From positions 1 through 11,537 of the forward strand of contig DBMG01000023.1 of the NCBI GenBank assembly GCA_002304785.1: 11,537 bases of DNA. The letters are read 5' to 3'. Positions within the stretch are counted from its first letter, which is position 1. Every line of letters starts with the position of its first letter. Shown here one piece after another: positions 1 through 7,194 of the stretch. The translations under genes and the position numbers were made by a program. The notes under the pieces were generated by a model, which did no database searches, was not told the DNA's origin, and was given only the letters and a program-made list of their open reading frames with translations. Origin of the DNA: Candidatus Accumulibacter sp. UBA704. GTDB lineage: Bacteria; Pseudomonadota; Gammaproteobacteria; Burkholderiales; Rhodocyclaceae.

Positions 1-50
1 CCTAACCAGCCATTCAGGGCTTTCTACTTGAACGGCTGCATCAAGGCATA

Positions 51-168
51 TTACCGAAGTTCGGTCATAGGCGATGGGCTATAAAGCCAACGCTCCATCT
101 CGACACTGCGTTGCAGCCAGCCATTGAAAAGAGGGCGACGTTGTACCTTGAGGCTCTTCCGCAAAGGA
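51..168 (-). other. Region downstream of the LysR gene, with a short unexplained reading frame
   Basis: The 168 bp before the LysR stop hold no gene I can name. On the minus strand one frame stays open for at least 40 codons, beginning inside the 3' end of the LysR gene (codon 171-173) and ending at TAA 51-53. Its product is rich in Arg and Trp and ends in MERWLYSPSPMTELR. It has no good start codon or ribosome binding site of its own, so it could be the tail of a decayed gene or chance. A perfect 13-bp dyad, ACCGAAGTTCGGT, lies at 53-65 over that stop and could act as a weak hairpin after the LysR gene. A plus-strand frame open from base 1 to TAA 82-84 is not convincing. Confidence 0.2.
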
Positions 169-1062
169 TCACGCCAAATCCGCCCGCAATCGCTCAACGA
201 GTAAATCTACGAAACTACGCACTTTTACCGAGGCTTGCCGGCCTTCACGGTGCAGAACATGGATAGGTAACGCGGGCGGCTCGAAATCGGAAAGAACTCG
301 CTTTAACCTTCCCGCCGCCAGGTGCGCGGCAATTTGGTACGACATTAAGCGGGTAACGCCAAACCCTTGTAATGCGCCCTGAATCGCCGCTTCGTTGTTG
401 GTCACAGCCAAGCGCGGATGGACTTTGACTCCGACACTCATTTTCCCGCTACCAAACCGCCACTCGGTCGTAGGTGACACGGGACTGGCAGAGATAATGG
501 TGTGTCGTGCAAGATCGTATGGCTCTTCAAGCTTGGCGGATTGCTTCAGATAGTCCGGCGCGGCACACACCACGCGGCGGACTTGGCCAACAGGAATCGC
601 CCGCATCGTCGAATCGGGCAAGTCGCCAATCCGCACACCGACATCGAGTCCTTCCTCCAACAAATTAACGACCCGATCAAGAAACACGGCTGAGACAGAT
701 ACCTCCGGGTAGCGCCGCAGGTAATCGACAATGCCGGGCATCACGAACATGCTGCCGAACAGTACGGGGGCTGTGACCGCCAGATGTCCCCGCGGAGCCG
801 CATAAACGCCTGCTGCCGCTTCGTCTGCCTCGTCCGCCTCCGCTAGAATGCGACGCGCGCTTTCAAGGTAGTTCAGCCCCGCATCCGTGACGCGCACGTA
901 ACGCGTGGTTCGCGTCAGCAAGGTAATGCCCAGACGCTTCTCAAGTGAGGCGATTGCACGAGTCACGGCGGGGGGCGACATCCCGAGCCGCCGCGCTCCA
1001 CCGGAAAAACTCTCTTCTTCGGCAACCGCTACGAAGACGCTCATCAAGAAGAACCGGTCCAT
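169..1062 (-). CDS. LysR-family transcriptional regulator (CrgA-like)
   Basis: This is a 297-residue DNA-binding regulator of normal LysR-family length. The N-terminal winged helix-turn-helix covers about residues 3-60: a conserved FVAVAEEESFSGGARRLG stretch, then SPPAVTRAIASLEKRLG as recognition helix and wing, and a TDAG turn into the linker helix. Residues 90-290 form the effector-binding domain of the CrgA-like type, with the usual GHLAVTAP opening and a GVRIGDLPDS segment. In this family a small ligand changes how a tetramer sits on promoter DNA; the ligand here cannot be read from sequence. The gene is transcribed away from the AhpD-like and PPOX-like pair, the classic layout for a LysR protein controlling its divergent neighbours and itself. 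ATG 1062 is chosen because the family's N-terminal helix starts right there; the Shine-Dalgarno signal is weak (a GGAA-like stretch). The family call is very safe, the regulated target is inference. Confidence 0.95.
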   Translation of the reverse strand: MDRFFLMSVFVAVAEEESFSGGARRLGMSPPAVTRAIASLEKRLGITLLTRTTRYVRVTDAGLNYLESARRILAEADEADEAAAGVYAAPRGHLAVTAPVLFGSMFVMPGIVDYLRRYPEVSVSAVFLDRVVNLLEEGLDVGVRIGDLPDSTMRAIPVGQVRRVVCAAPDYLKQSAKLEEPYDLARHTIISASPVSPTTEWRFGSGKMSVGVKVHPRLAVTNNEAAIQGALQGFGVTRLMSYQIAAHLAAGRLKRVLSDFEPPALPIHVLHREGRQASVKVRSFVDLLVERLRADLA

Positions 1063-1073
1063 ATCGCTATTCC

Positions 1074-1088
1074 ATTATTTGTAATAAT
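1074..1088. promoter_or_regulatory. Candidate LysR operator between divergent promoters
   Basis: The sequence ATTATTTGTAATAAT is a perfect inverted repeat with 6-bp arms and a 3-bp spacer. Inside it, T1075 and A1087 with 11 bases between them fit the T-N11-A rule for LysR-type regulator boxes with dyad symmetry. It lies 12 bp upstream of the LysR start codon, in an AT-rich pocket (about 1063-1112) unlike the GC-rich genes around it. TATAAA at 1096-1101 could be a -10 element for the plus-strand pair, but no good -35 element is obvious. A bound regulator here would be placed for autoregulation and control of the divergent genes. The function is inferred. Confidence 0.5.
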
Positions 1089-1197
1089 AAATTGATATAA
1101 ACGGATATTCTTCTTTCAGTTGGAAGTTGGCAAGATGCTCCTCATTCGCAGCGCATTGGCGCCACGAATCAAACCAAAGTCCAACAGGAGAATTGCC

Positions 1198-1740
1198 ATG
1201 ACCCGAATATCCATCCCCGCTGCCGATCAAATACCCACCGCTTCGCTGCCACTGCTTGACGCGGTTCACAAGCAACTGGGTGTGGTCCCTAATCTGATGA
1301 AAGTCGTGGGCAACAGTCCGGCGGCGCTTGAAGGCTATCTGAGCCTCAGCGGAGCGCTGGCCAAAGGTTCGATAGGGGCCAAGACCGGAGAACGTATCGC
1401 CCTGGCTGTGGCCGAGCTCAATGGCTGTGCCTATTGCCTCTCGGCCCATAGCTACCTCGCCAGCCATCTCGCCAAACTCGAAGCAGCCGAAGTTGACAGC
1501 AATCGCCACGGCTGCTCAAACGACCCAAAAGCAGCCGCCGCAGTGCACTTCGCTTCACGGGTCGTCACGTCTCGCGGGCACGTTTCCGACGCCGATGTCG
1601 CGGCAGTGAAAGAGGCGGGTTTCAGCAACGCGGAGGTTATTGAGATCGTCCTTCATGTCGCACTCAATACGCTGACCAACTATGTCAATGAAGTTGCAAA
1701 AACCGAGATCGACTTTCCCGTCGTCAGCCCGTTGAGTTGA
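1198..1740 (+). CDS. AhpD-like / carboxymuconolactone decarboxylase-family protein
   Basis: This is a 181-residue all-helical protein of the alkylhydroperoxidase D-like superfamily. It carries the hallmark CxxCxxxH motif in LNGCAYCLSAHS, with Cys77, Cys80 and His84. In AhpD the two cysteines are the redox pair that reduces peroxides and the histidine lies in the proton relay. The upstream segment ERIALAVAELN and the late segment LNTLTNYVNEVA also fit the group often named peroxidase-related enzymes. The likely role is cytoplasmic thiol-dependent reduction of a peroxide or another electrophile; the true substrate is unknown. ATG 1198 is preferred over the upstream TTG at 1120 because AGGAG at 1186-1190 stands 7 nt before it and the conserved N-terminus begins there. 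The PPOX-like gene follows after 28 bp, so the two are probably cotranscribed, likely under the divergent LysR protein. Confidence 0.9.
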   Translation: MTRISIPAADQIPTASLPLLDAVHKQLGVVPNLMKVVGNSPAALEGYLSLSGALAKGSIGAKTGERIALAVAELNGCAYCLSAHSYLASHLAKLEAAEVDSNRHGCSNDPKAAAAVHFASRVVTSRGHVSDADVAAVKEAGFSNAEVIEIVLHVALNTLTNYVNEVAKTEIDFPVVSPLS

Positions 1741-1768
1741 GGCAGGAATCCAGGCACGAGGATGCGCC

Positions 1769-2392
1769 ATGAGTGAACTACGCAAGATTTCCAGTGATGT
1801 CGCCTTCACACCAAGTGTCAAGGCCATTCAGTCCCGCAAGGGGTCTCGCCCGGCCTATGCCCGTATGGAAAGTAACGGGGGCTGGGCGACGACAATTACG
1901 GCTGATCTCGCTGATTTCATTGCCGGACAAACCAGCGTCTTCCTCGCAACAGCCAATACGGCGGGGCAGCCTTATATTCAGCATCGGGGTGGGCCCGCCG
2001 GCTTTCTGCGCGTGCTCGATGACCAGACGCTGGCGTTCGCGGATTTTAGGGGTAACCGGCAATTCATCACGTCAGGCAACCTCGCCGAGAATCCGAAGGC
2101 GCATCTCTTTCTCATTGACTACGAAAATCGTCAACGGGTCAAACTCTGGGGTACGGCTCGCGTCATCGAGGATGATCCATCATTGCTGGAACGCCTGATG
2201 CCGCCGAATTACAAGGCGAATGGCGAACAGGTCATTCTCTTCCATGTTGATACCTGGGATGCCAATTGCCCACAGCACATTCCGCAACGTTTCGAGGCGT
2301 CTGAGGTGGCTCGAGCCCTTGAAGAACGTGATCAACGTATCGTGGAACTTGAAGCTGAGATCACGCGATTAAAACGGGTTCAGCGAACCTGA
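1769..2392 (+). CDS. Pyridoxamine-5'-phosphate-oxidase-like flavin-binding protein
   Basis: The product has 207 residues and the split-barrel fold typical of PPOX-like proteins, which bind FMN, F420 or heme. The conserved core covers about residues 48-165: the entry strand VFLATANTAGQPYIQHRGG, the strand LAFADFRGNRQ, then NLAENPKAHLFLIDYENRQRVKLWGTARV, which matches the strand pairs lining the flavin site. WDANCPQHIPQRF near residue 163 is also typical of this subgroup. Residues about 178-204 form a charged helix likely to be a short coiled coil, which could mediate dimerisation. It is a general PPOX-family protein rather than the vitamin B6 enzyme PdxH, so no specific reaction is claimed. 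GAGG at 1758-1761 lies 7 nt before the ATG. It follows the AhpD-like gene and probably works with it in a redox or detoxification task. Confidence 0.88.
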   Translation: MSELRKISSDVAFTPSVKAIQSRKGSRPAYARMESNGGWATTITADLADFIAGQTSVFLATANTAGQPYIQHRGGPAGFLRVLDDQTLAFADFRGNRQFITSGNLAENPKAHLFLIDYENRQRVKLWGTARVIEDDPSLLERLMPPNYKANGEQVILFHVDTWDANCPQHIPQRFEASEVARALEERDQRIVELEAEITRLKRVQRT

Positions 2393-2427
2393 CGCAGTTA
2401 CGCGAACACATCCAATCGACCGCCAAC

Positions 2428-2451
2428 AACCCCGGCCAGTTGGCCGGAGTT
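2428..2451 (+). terminator. Possible hairpin terminator after the PPOX-like gene
   Basis: CCGGCC at 2432-2437 pairs with GGCCGG at 2442-2447 around the loop AGTT. After one mismatch, AAC 2428-2430 can pair with GTT 2449-2451, giving a 6+3 bp stem about 35 nt after the stop codon. Only a short T stretch follows, so a strong intrinsic terminator is doubtful. It could equally be a chance palindrome in GC-rich DNA. Confidence 0.3.
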
Positions 2452-2489
2452 TGGACCGGGTACATCGGCTTTAGAGCTAGTTCCAATTG

Positions 2490-2640
2490 CGGCAGGTTCT
2501 CTGCTACGTAGAGCGCCGTTGTGGGATTAATCGACAGCCGGCAGATGAGCGCCAGGACGCGATACCCAAAGACCCGGCCTGCCTGATACCAGACCCAGTC
2601 GGCGACAAGCGAGGCGAACGGGTTCAAGGTCATGAGCTTC
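2490..2640 (-). pseudogene. Remnant resembling an internal segment of a DedA-family membrane protein
   Basis: Read on the minus strand, this stretch encodes ASLVADWVWYQAGRVFGY, then RVLALICRLSINPTT, then ALYVAENL. The series fits the conserved DedA-family block with the pattern ASL-ADxxWYxxGRRxGxRVL-LCRxSLxP followed by a VRxTENxF-like motif, found in membrane proteins such as DedA and DedA-rhodanese fusions. Only about 50 residues are recognisable. The N-terminal part, the later GRF and proline-rich loop and the remaining membrane helices are missing. After AENL the frame runs into unrelated sequence and over the end of the PPOX-like gene, and upstream it runs antisense through the adaptor gene with no DedA features. 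I read it as a truncated fossil of a gene facing away from the efflux operon. The match is by motif memory, not by alignment. What lies at 2641-2847 is not recognised in any frame. Confidence 0.5.
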
Positions 2641-2847
2641 AGCGGCGGGATGAAGGCCAATATTGACCCGCGCTCGCCCGCCAAGCTGCCGAATTCTTGA
2701 ATGGGTGTGCGCCGTCGACGATGAGTTGCGACGAGTTGTCCGCGACAGAAATAAGGCTGAACGGTCTGTCGTCCTGCGCCACAAATTATGGTCGACGGCT
2801 TTCCCTGTCCGGCTGCGTGATGGCGTGACGAGGTGTTCTGAACTAGA

Positions 2848-2876
2848 TTGATACGAGGGAGATTTTTATTTGTCAT
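2848..2876 (+). promoter_or_regulatory. Candidate sigma-70 promoter of the efflux operon
   Basis: TTGATA at 2848-2853 matches the -35 consensus at 5 of 6 bases. TGTCAT at 2871-2876 matches the -10 consensus at 4 of 6, with the ideal 17-bp spacer. Transcription would begin near 2883 and give a leader of about 40 nt before the adaptor ATG at 2922. No clear operator was seen next to it and no regulator gene adjoins the operon. Confidence 0.4.
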
Positions 2877-2921
2877 TAATGCGTGCGCGCCTTGAGCAGG
2901 TTGATTGAACAAGGATAATCC

Positions 2922-3965
2922 ATGAACATCCGCAATCTCGTTATCCTCATGCTCGGTTTGGGCACAGCCGCCCTGGCTGCGGCTGAACTCGGCGTGGCCC
3001 CCGTTGTGCAGAGCGCAGCGGCGGGCGTCTATGTCGCGGATGCCACGGTTCAGGCGGTCAAACAGAGCATCGTTTCCGCGCAGGTGCCCGGACGCGTAGT
3101 GCAGCTCCTCGTACGGGCCGGCGATGCGGTGGCGGTCGGGCAGGTCATCGCTCGACTCGATGACCGGGAGTGGGTCGCGGCCGAGGTCTCCAGTCAGGCC
3201 GCCATCTTCGAGGCGCAAGCCAATCTGGCGCGTGCGGAACTGGATTTCAAACGTACGCAGGAACTGTCCCGGCGGAATTTCGTCAGCACCGCCGCGCTCG
3301 ACCAAGCGGAAAGCCAAGTGAAGGCCTTGCGCGCTCGCGTCGAATCGCTGCAGGCGACCAGTCGTGCCGCGGGCGCCACACGCAGCCATGCCGTGATAAC
3401 GGCACCTTACGCCGGACTGGTGGCGGCAACACAAGCCGAAGTCGGCGACATGGCCATGCCGGGCAAGCCCGTCGTCACACTGTTCGAACCGGGCCGGCTG
3501 CGCGTCGCATGCTATGTCCCCGAAACCCGGATGGAAAGCGTGCGGGCCGGTCTGGCGGAAACGCCTCCCGTGGTTGAAATCGGCGGACAGCGTGTCGCCG
3601 GCACGCAGACGACCATTCTTCCCGCGGCCGACCCGGGCACCCGCACCACCGAGATTCGCATCGACCTACCGGACGACGTGCAGGCCGCTCCCGGCCAATT
3701 TGCCCGAGCGCGTTTCGCCTTGTCCATGGCGGCATCCCCAACGCGCCTGTCGATTCCCGAGGCCGCCATACTCCGGCGCGGCGAATTGACTGCCGTCTAT
3801 GTCGTGACTAGCGGCGGGCGTCTCCAGCAGCGGCAGGTTCGGCTGGGCGAAGCCTTGCCGGATGGGCGCATCGAAGTGCTGGCGGGTCTCAAGGCGGGAG
3901 AAAACGTGGCGCTCGACCCGGTCAAAGCGGGAATCGAGGCCGTGGCGCCTCCGTCAGGAAAATAA
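2922..3965 (+). CDS. Periplasmic adaptor (HlyD/MFP family) of an RND efflux pump
   Basis: This 347-residue protein is the periplasmic adaptor joining an inner-membrane RND permease to an outer-membrane channel. Residues 1-21 are a Sec signal peptide with a hydrophobic core and an AALAAA end; no lipobox cysteine is present, so it is probably not a lipoprotein. The order of parts is typical: first half of the lipoyl domain at about 45-82 (VPGRVVQLLVRAGDAVAVGQ), a short helical hairpin at 88-150, second lipoyl half at 153-190 (ITAPYAGLVA, then VGDMAMPGKPV), beta-barrel at 192-268, and membrane-proximal domain at 275-340 (IPEAAILRRGE through VLAGLKAGENV). The hairpin is short compared with AcrA. 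AAGGA at 2911-2915 supports the start. The permease gene begins 5 bp after the stop, so the two form one operon. The substrate cannot be told from the adaptor. Confidence 0.93.
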   Translation: MNIRNLVILMLGLGTAALAAAELGVAPVVQSAAAGVYVADATVQAVKQSIVSAQVPGRVVQLLVRAGDAVAVGQVIARLDDREWVAAEVSSQAAIFEAQANLARAELDFKRTQELSRRNFVSTAALDQAESQVKALRARVESLQATSRAAGATRSHAVITAPYAGLVAATQAEVGDMAMPGKPVVTLFEPGRLRVACYVPETRMESVRAGLAETPPVVEIGGQRVAGTQTTILPAADPGTRTTEIRIDLPDDVQAAPGQFARARFALSMAASPTRLSIPEAAILRRGELTAVYVVTSGGRLQQRQVRLGEALPDGRIEVLAGLKAGENVALDPVKAGIEAVAPPSGK

Positions 3966-3970
3966 TCACC

Positions 3971-6900
3971 ATGAGCGACAGCGTGTCGTCTCGTCTCGGT
4001 ATTTCGGGCCGTATCACGGCGCTATTTCAGCGCAACGCGATTACGCCCTTGCTGGCGTTGGTGCTGTTCCTGCTCGGCGTCTTCGCCGCCGTGATTACGC
4101 CCCGTGAAGAAGAACCACAAATCAATGTGACCATGGCCAATGTGCTCATTCCGTTCCCGGGAGCCTCCAGCACAGATGTTGAGCGGCTGGTTGCCGGTCC
4201 GGCGGAACAGGTGCTCGACCAGATTGCCGACATCGAGCATATCTATTCGGTCTCACGGCCGGGTATGGCCATCCTGACGGTGCAGTACAAGGTCGGTGTG
4301 CCGCGTACCGAGGCGCTGGTTCGCCTGTATGACACCCTGGACAGCAATAGCGATTGGCTGCCGAAAGAACTGGGCGTGATGGCGCCCATCGTCAAGCCCA
4401 AGGGTATCGACGACGTACCCATCGTGGCACTGACGCTGTGGACCCGGGATACCCAGGCGTCGGCCTTCGACCTCGAACGAACGGCGCATGCGCTGGAAGC
4501 GGAACTCAAACGTGTCAAGGGGACGCGCGAAGTGACGACACTCGGCGGCCCCGGCAACGTGGTTAACGTCCTGCTCGACAGCGAACGCCTGGCCGCGCAT
4601 GGCATGTCGGTCGGCGAAGTCACGCAGGCGCTGCAGGCGCGAAACCTGGTTCTACCGGGTGGCGAGTTGGCTTCCGATAACCGCCTGGTCCATGTCAACG
4701 TCGGCACTTTCCTGCGCGAGGTGAAGGATGTGGGGGAAGTGATTGTCGGGACAAGTAACGGGCGAGTCATCTATCTGTCGGACGTGGCCACCGTGCAAGC
4801 CGGACCCCCCATGCCGGCCCATTACGTATGGCACGGTGTGGTCGGAAAGGACGGGGGCGAATACCCGGCCGTCACTGTGCAGGTGACCAAGAAACCCGGC
4901 GAGAATGCCGTTAATGTCGCCAAAGCGGTAATTGAGCGAGCCTCGGCGCTGCAAAACCAGTTGATTCCAGCCAACGTCGAGGTGACGGTTACGCGTAACT
5001 ATGGGCAGACGGCCGATGACAAAGCCAGCAAGCTGATTCACAAATTGATATTTGCCACGGGCTCCGTTATCGCGCTGGTCTGGCTGGCGCTCGGGCGGCG
5101 CGAGTCAGCCATCGTTGGAGCGGCGGTCATCCTGACGCTGGCGGCCACGCTGTTCGCCAGTTGGGCTTGGGGCTTCACGCTGAACCGGGTCTCGTTGTTC
5201 GCGCTGATTTTCTCGATAGGCATCCTCGTCGACGATGCCATCGTGGTTGTCGAGAACATCCACCGCCACCGGGCGCTGTCGCCCGGCAAAGCGCTATGGG
5301 AAATCATCCCCGGCGCGGTCGATGAGGTCGGCGGCCCGACTATCCTGGCGACGCTCACGGTCATCGCCGCGCTGTTGCCGATGGCCTTCGTAACGGGTCT
5401 GATGGGGCCTTACATGAGTCCGATTCCCATCAATTCGAGCATGGGCATGCTCATTTCGCTGGCGGTCGCGTTTGTGGTCACCCCCTGGCTGGCCAACCAG
5501 TGGCTCAGCCCGCATCAGCCCACACCGTCCGACGAGGCGGGCGAAAGTCGCCTGATGCGACTCGCGCGCCGCCTGCTCAGCCCTTTCCTTGACCCGCAGA
5601 GCGGACCCCGTGCCCGCGGTCGGCTGTGGCTTGGCGTCGGCTTGGCCGTCATCGTGTCCCTGGCCCTGCCGCTCATGGAATGGGTCGTCCTGAAGATGCT
5701 GCCGTTTGACAACAAGAGCGAATTCCAGGTGGTGGTTGACATGCCGCCCGGGACACCCGTCGAGACGACGGCGGCGGCGCTGCGCGAGATGGGCACGGCC
5801 CTGGCGCTGGTGCCCGAGGTGACCGACTACCAGGCGTACGTCGGGGCGGCCAGCCCTATCAATTTTAACGGACTGGTGCGCCAGTACTATCTGCGCGCCG
5901 CGAGCGAACTCGGCGACCTGCAGGTGAATCTCGTCGACAAGCATCTGCGCTCGCGGCAAAGCCATGAAATCGCAGTGGCTGTACGCCCGGCGTTGCAGAA
6001 AATCGCCACCGCGCACGGCGCCCGCGTCAAGGTCGTGGAAGTGCCGCCCGGCCCGCCCGTGCTCAGCCCGATTGTGGCGGAGGTCTACGGGCCGGATGAG
6101 CAGGGCCGCCGTGCCGTCGCTCGGAAAATTCTTGCCGCCTTCGAGGGAACGCCGCATATCGTGGATACGGACACCACCGATACAGCCGCCTCACCGCAAA
6201 CAACGCTTCGCCTGCTCTACGGGAAGGCCGCCCAGCTGGGCGTGAATCAGGCTCAAATCGCCCAGACGCTGTACGCGGCCGGACAGGGGGCTGACGTCAC
6301 GTTCCTGCACGATGAACAGAGCAAGTACGCGGTCCCTGTCCGACTGCAATTGCCGTCCGAAAAACTGTCGACCATCGGCGCATTGCTTAAACTGCCCATC
6401 AAGACATCCGATGGGCGCACTGTCCCGCTCGCTGACCTCGTTGAGGTCGCTACGGGAGAACGCGACCGCGTCTTCTACCACAAAGACCTGATGCCCGTGA
6501 CTTATGTCCTCGGTGACATGGCGGGTGGCCTGGACAGTCCTTTGTATGGCATGTTTGCCGTCCGCGCCAAGCTCAACAACCTGCCGCTCGAACAGGGCGG
6601 CATCCTCGGCCAGACCTACATCCGCCAGCCGGTCGATGCCTGGAGCGGCTATGCGCTGAAATGGGACGGCGAGTGGCAGGTCACCTACGAAACCTTCCGC
6701 GACATGGGTGCGGCCTACGCCGTTGGGTTGATTTTGATTTATCTACTTGTGGTGGCCCAATTCCGCAGCTACCTGACCCCACTGGTCATCATGGCGCCGA
6801 TTCCGCTGACCCTCGTCGGAGTCATGCCGGGGCACGCATTGTTCGGTGCGCAATTCACCGCGACCTCAATGATTGGCATGATTGCCCTGGCCGGTATCAT

Positions 6901-7189
6901 CGTGCGCAACTCAATTCTGCTCGTCGACTTCATCAACCTGCAGGTCGCGGAAGGCGTGCCATTTGCCGAGGCCGTCATCCGTTCCGCCGGCGTGCGCGCA
7001 CAGCCGATAGGACTCACTGCCCTGGCCGCCATGATGGGGGCGCTGTTTATCCTTGACGACCCGATTTTTAACGGCTTGGCGGTGTCGCTGCTCTTCGGCA
7101 TTGCCGTGTCCACACTGCTCACGCTCGTGCTCATTCCGCTGCTGTACTACGCGCTGAATCACAAGCGCCTTGAACAGCAGCCGGCCTGA
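3971..7189 (+). CDS. RND-family efflux permease (AcrB-like)
   Basis: This 1072-residue, proton-driven inner-membrane transporter is full length for the RND family, with 12 predicted membrane helices. TM1 lies at about 24-43, TM2-TM6 between about 358 and 508, TM7 near 555-575, and TM8-TM12 between about 910 and 1062. Two large periplasmic porter/docking regions lie between TM1-TM2 and TM7-TM8. TM4 holds LVDDAIVVVENIHRH with Asp421 and Asp422, the proton-relay pair of drug-type pumps; the metal-type CzcA pattern differs. TM10 has GIIVRNSILLVDF, with Arg979 at the place where AcrB has its essential lysine. The porter motif VPPGPPVLSP near residue 690 marks a subgroup away from classic AcrB, so the substrate is open (organic compounds, metals or sulfur species). 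AGGAAA at 3956-3961 precedes the ATG. No outer-membrane channel gene is in the window, so a channel encoded elsewhere is presumably used. Confidence 0.94.
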   Translation: MSDSVSSRLGISGRITALFQRNAITPLLALVLFLLGVFAAVITPREEEPQINVTMANVLIPFPGASSTDVERLVAGPAEQVLDQIADIEHIYSVSRPGMAILTVQYKVGVPRTEALVRLYDTLDSNSDWLPKELGVMAPIVKPKGIDDVPIVALTLWTRDTQASAFDLERTAHALEAELKRVKGTREVTTLGGPGNVVNVLLDSERLAAHGMSVGEVTQALQARNLVLPGGELASDNRLVHVNVGTFLREVKDVGEVIVGTSNGRVIYLSDVATVQAGPPMPAHYVWHGVVGKDGGEYPAVTVQVTKKPGENAVNVAKAVIERASALQNQLIPANVEVTVTRNYGQTADDKASKLIHKLIFATGSVIALVWLALGRRESAIVGAAVILTLAATLFASWAWGFTLNRVSLFALIFSIGILVDDAIVVVENIHRHRALSPGKALWEIIPGAVDEVGGPTILATLTVIAALLPMAFVTGLMGPYMSPIPINSSMGMLISLAVAFVVTPWLANQWLSPHQPTPSDEAGESRLMRLARRLLSPFLDPQSGPRARGRLWLGVGLAVIVSLALPLMEWVVLKMLPFDNKSEFQVVVDMPPGTPVETTAAALREMGTALALVPEVTDYQAYVGAASPINFNGLVRQYYLRAASELGDLQVNLVDKHLRSRQSHEIAVAVRPALQKIATAHGARVKVVEVPPGPPVLSPIVAEVYGPDEQGRRAVARKILAAFEGTPHIVDTDTTDTAASPQTTLRLLYGKAAQLGVNQAQIAQTLYAAGQGADVTFLHDEQSKYAVPVRLQLPSEKLSTIGALLKLPIKTSDGRTVPLADLVEVATGERDRVFYHKDLMPVTYVLGDMAGGLDSPLYGMFAVRAKLNNLPLEQGGILGQTYIRQPVDAWSGYALKWDGEWQVTYETFRDMGAAYAVGLILIYLLVVAQFRSYLTPLVIMAPIPLTLVGVMPGHALFGAQFTATSMIGMIALAGIIVRNSILLVDFINLQVAEGVPFAEAVIRSAGVRAQPIGLTALAAMMGALFILDDPIFNGLAVSLLFGIAVSTLLTLVLIPLLYYALNHKRLEQQPA

Positions 7190-7194
7190 AAGGA

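Noticed and set aside
1..10. Ten-base inverted match between the window start (CCTAACCAGC) and 9857-9866
   Set aside because: Dozens of 10-bp inverted matches are expected by chance in a window this size, and neither copy shows target duplications or a mobile element.
1075..1509. Minus-strand frame of 144 codons over the AhpD-like gene
   Set aside because: It overlaps both the regulatory gap and the well-supported AhpD-like gene, has no family features, and its start would lie within real coding sequence.
2361..3434. Long minus-strand open frame (357 codons) antisense to the adaptor gene
   Set aside because: Most of it is the shadow of the clearly real adaptor gene on the plus strand, and its N-terminal two thirds match no family. 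Only the short DedA-like stretch at 2490-2640, outside the adaptor gene, is kept.
4243..6157. Several long minus-strand frames inside the permease gene
   Set aside because: They are antisense shadows in GC-rich coding DNA with low-complexity Arg/Ser/Pro-rich products and no recognisable domains, while the plus strand encodes an unbroken RND protein.
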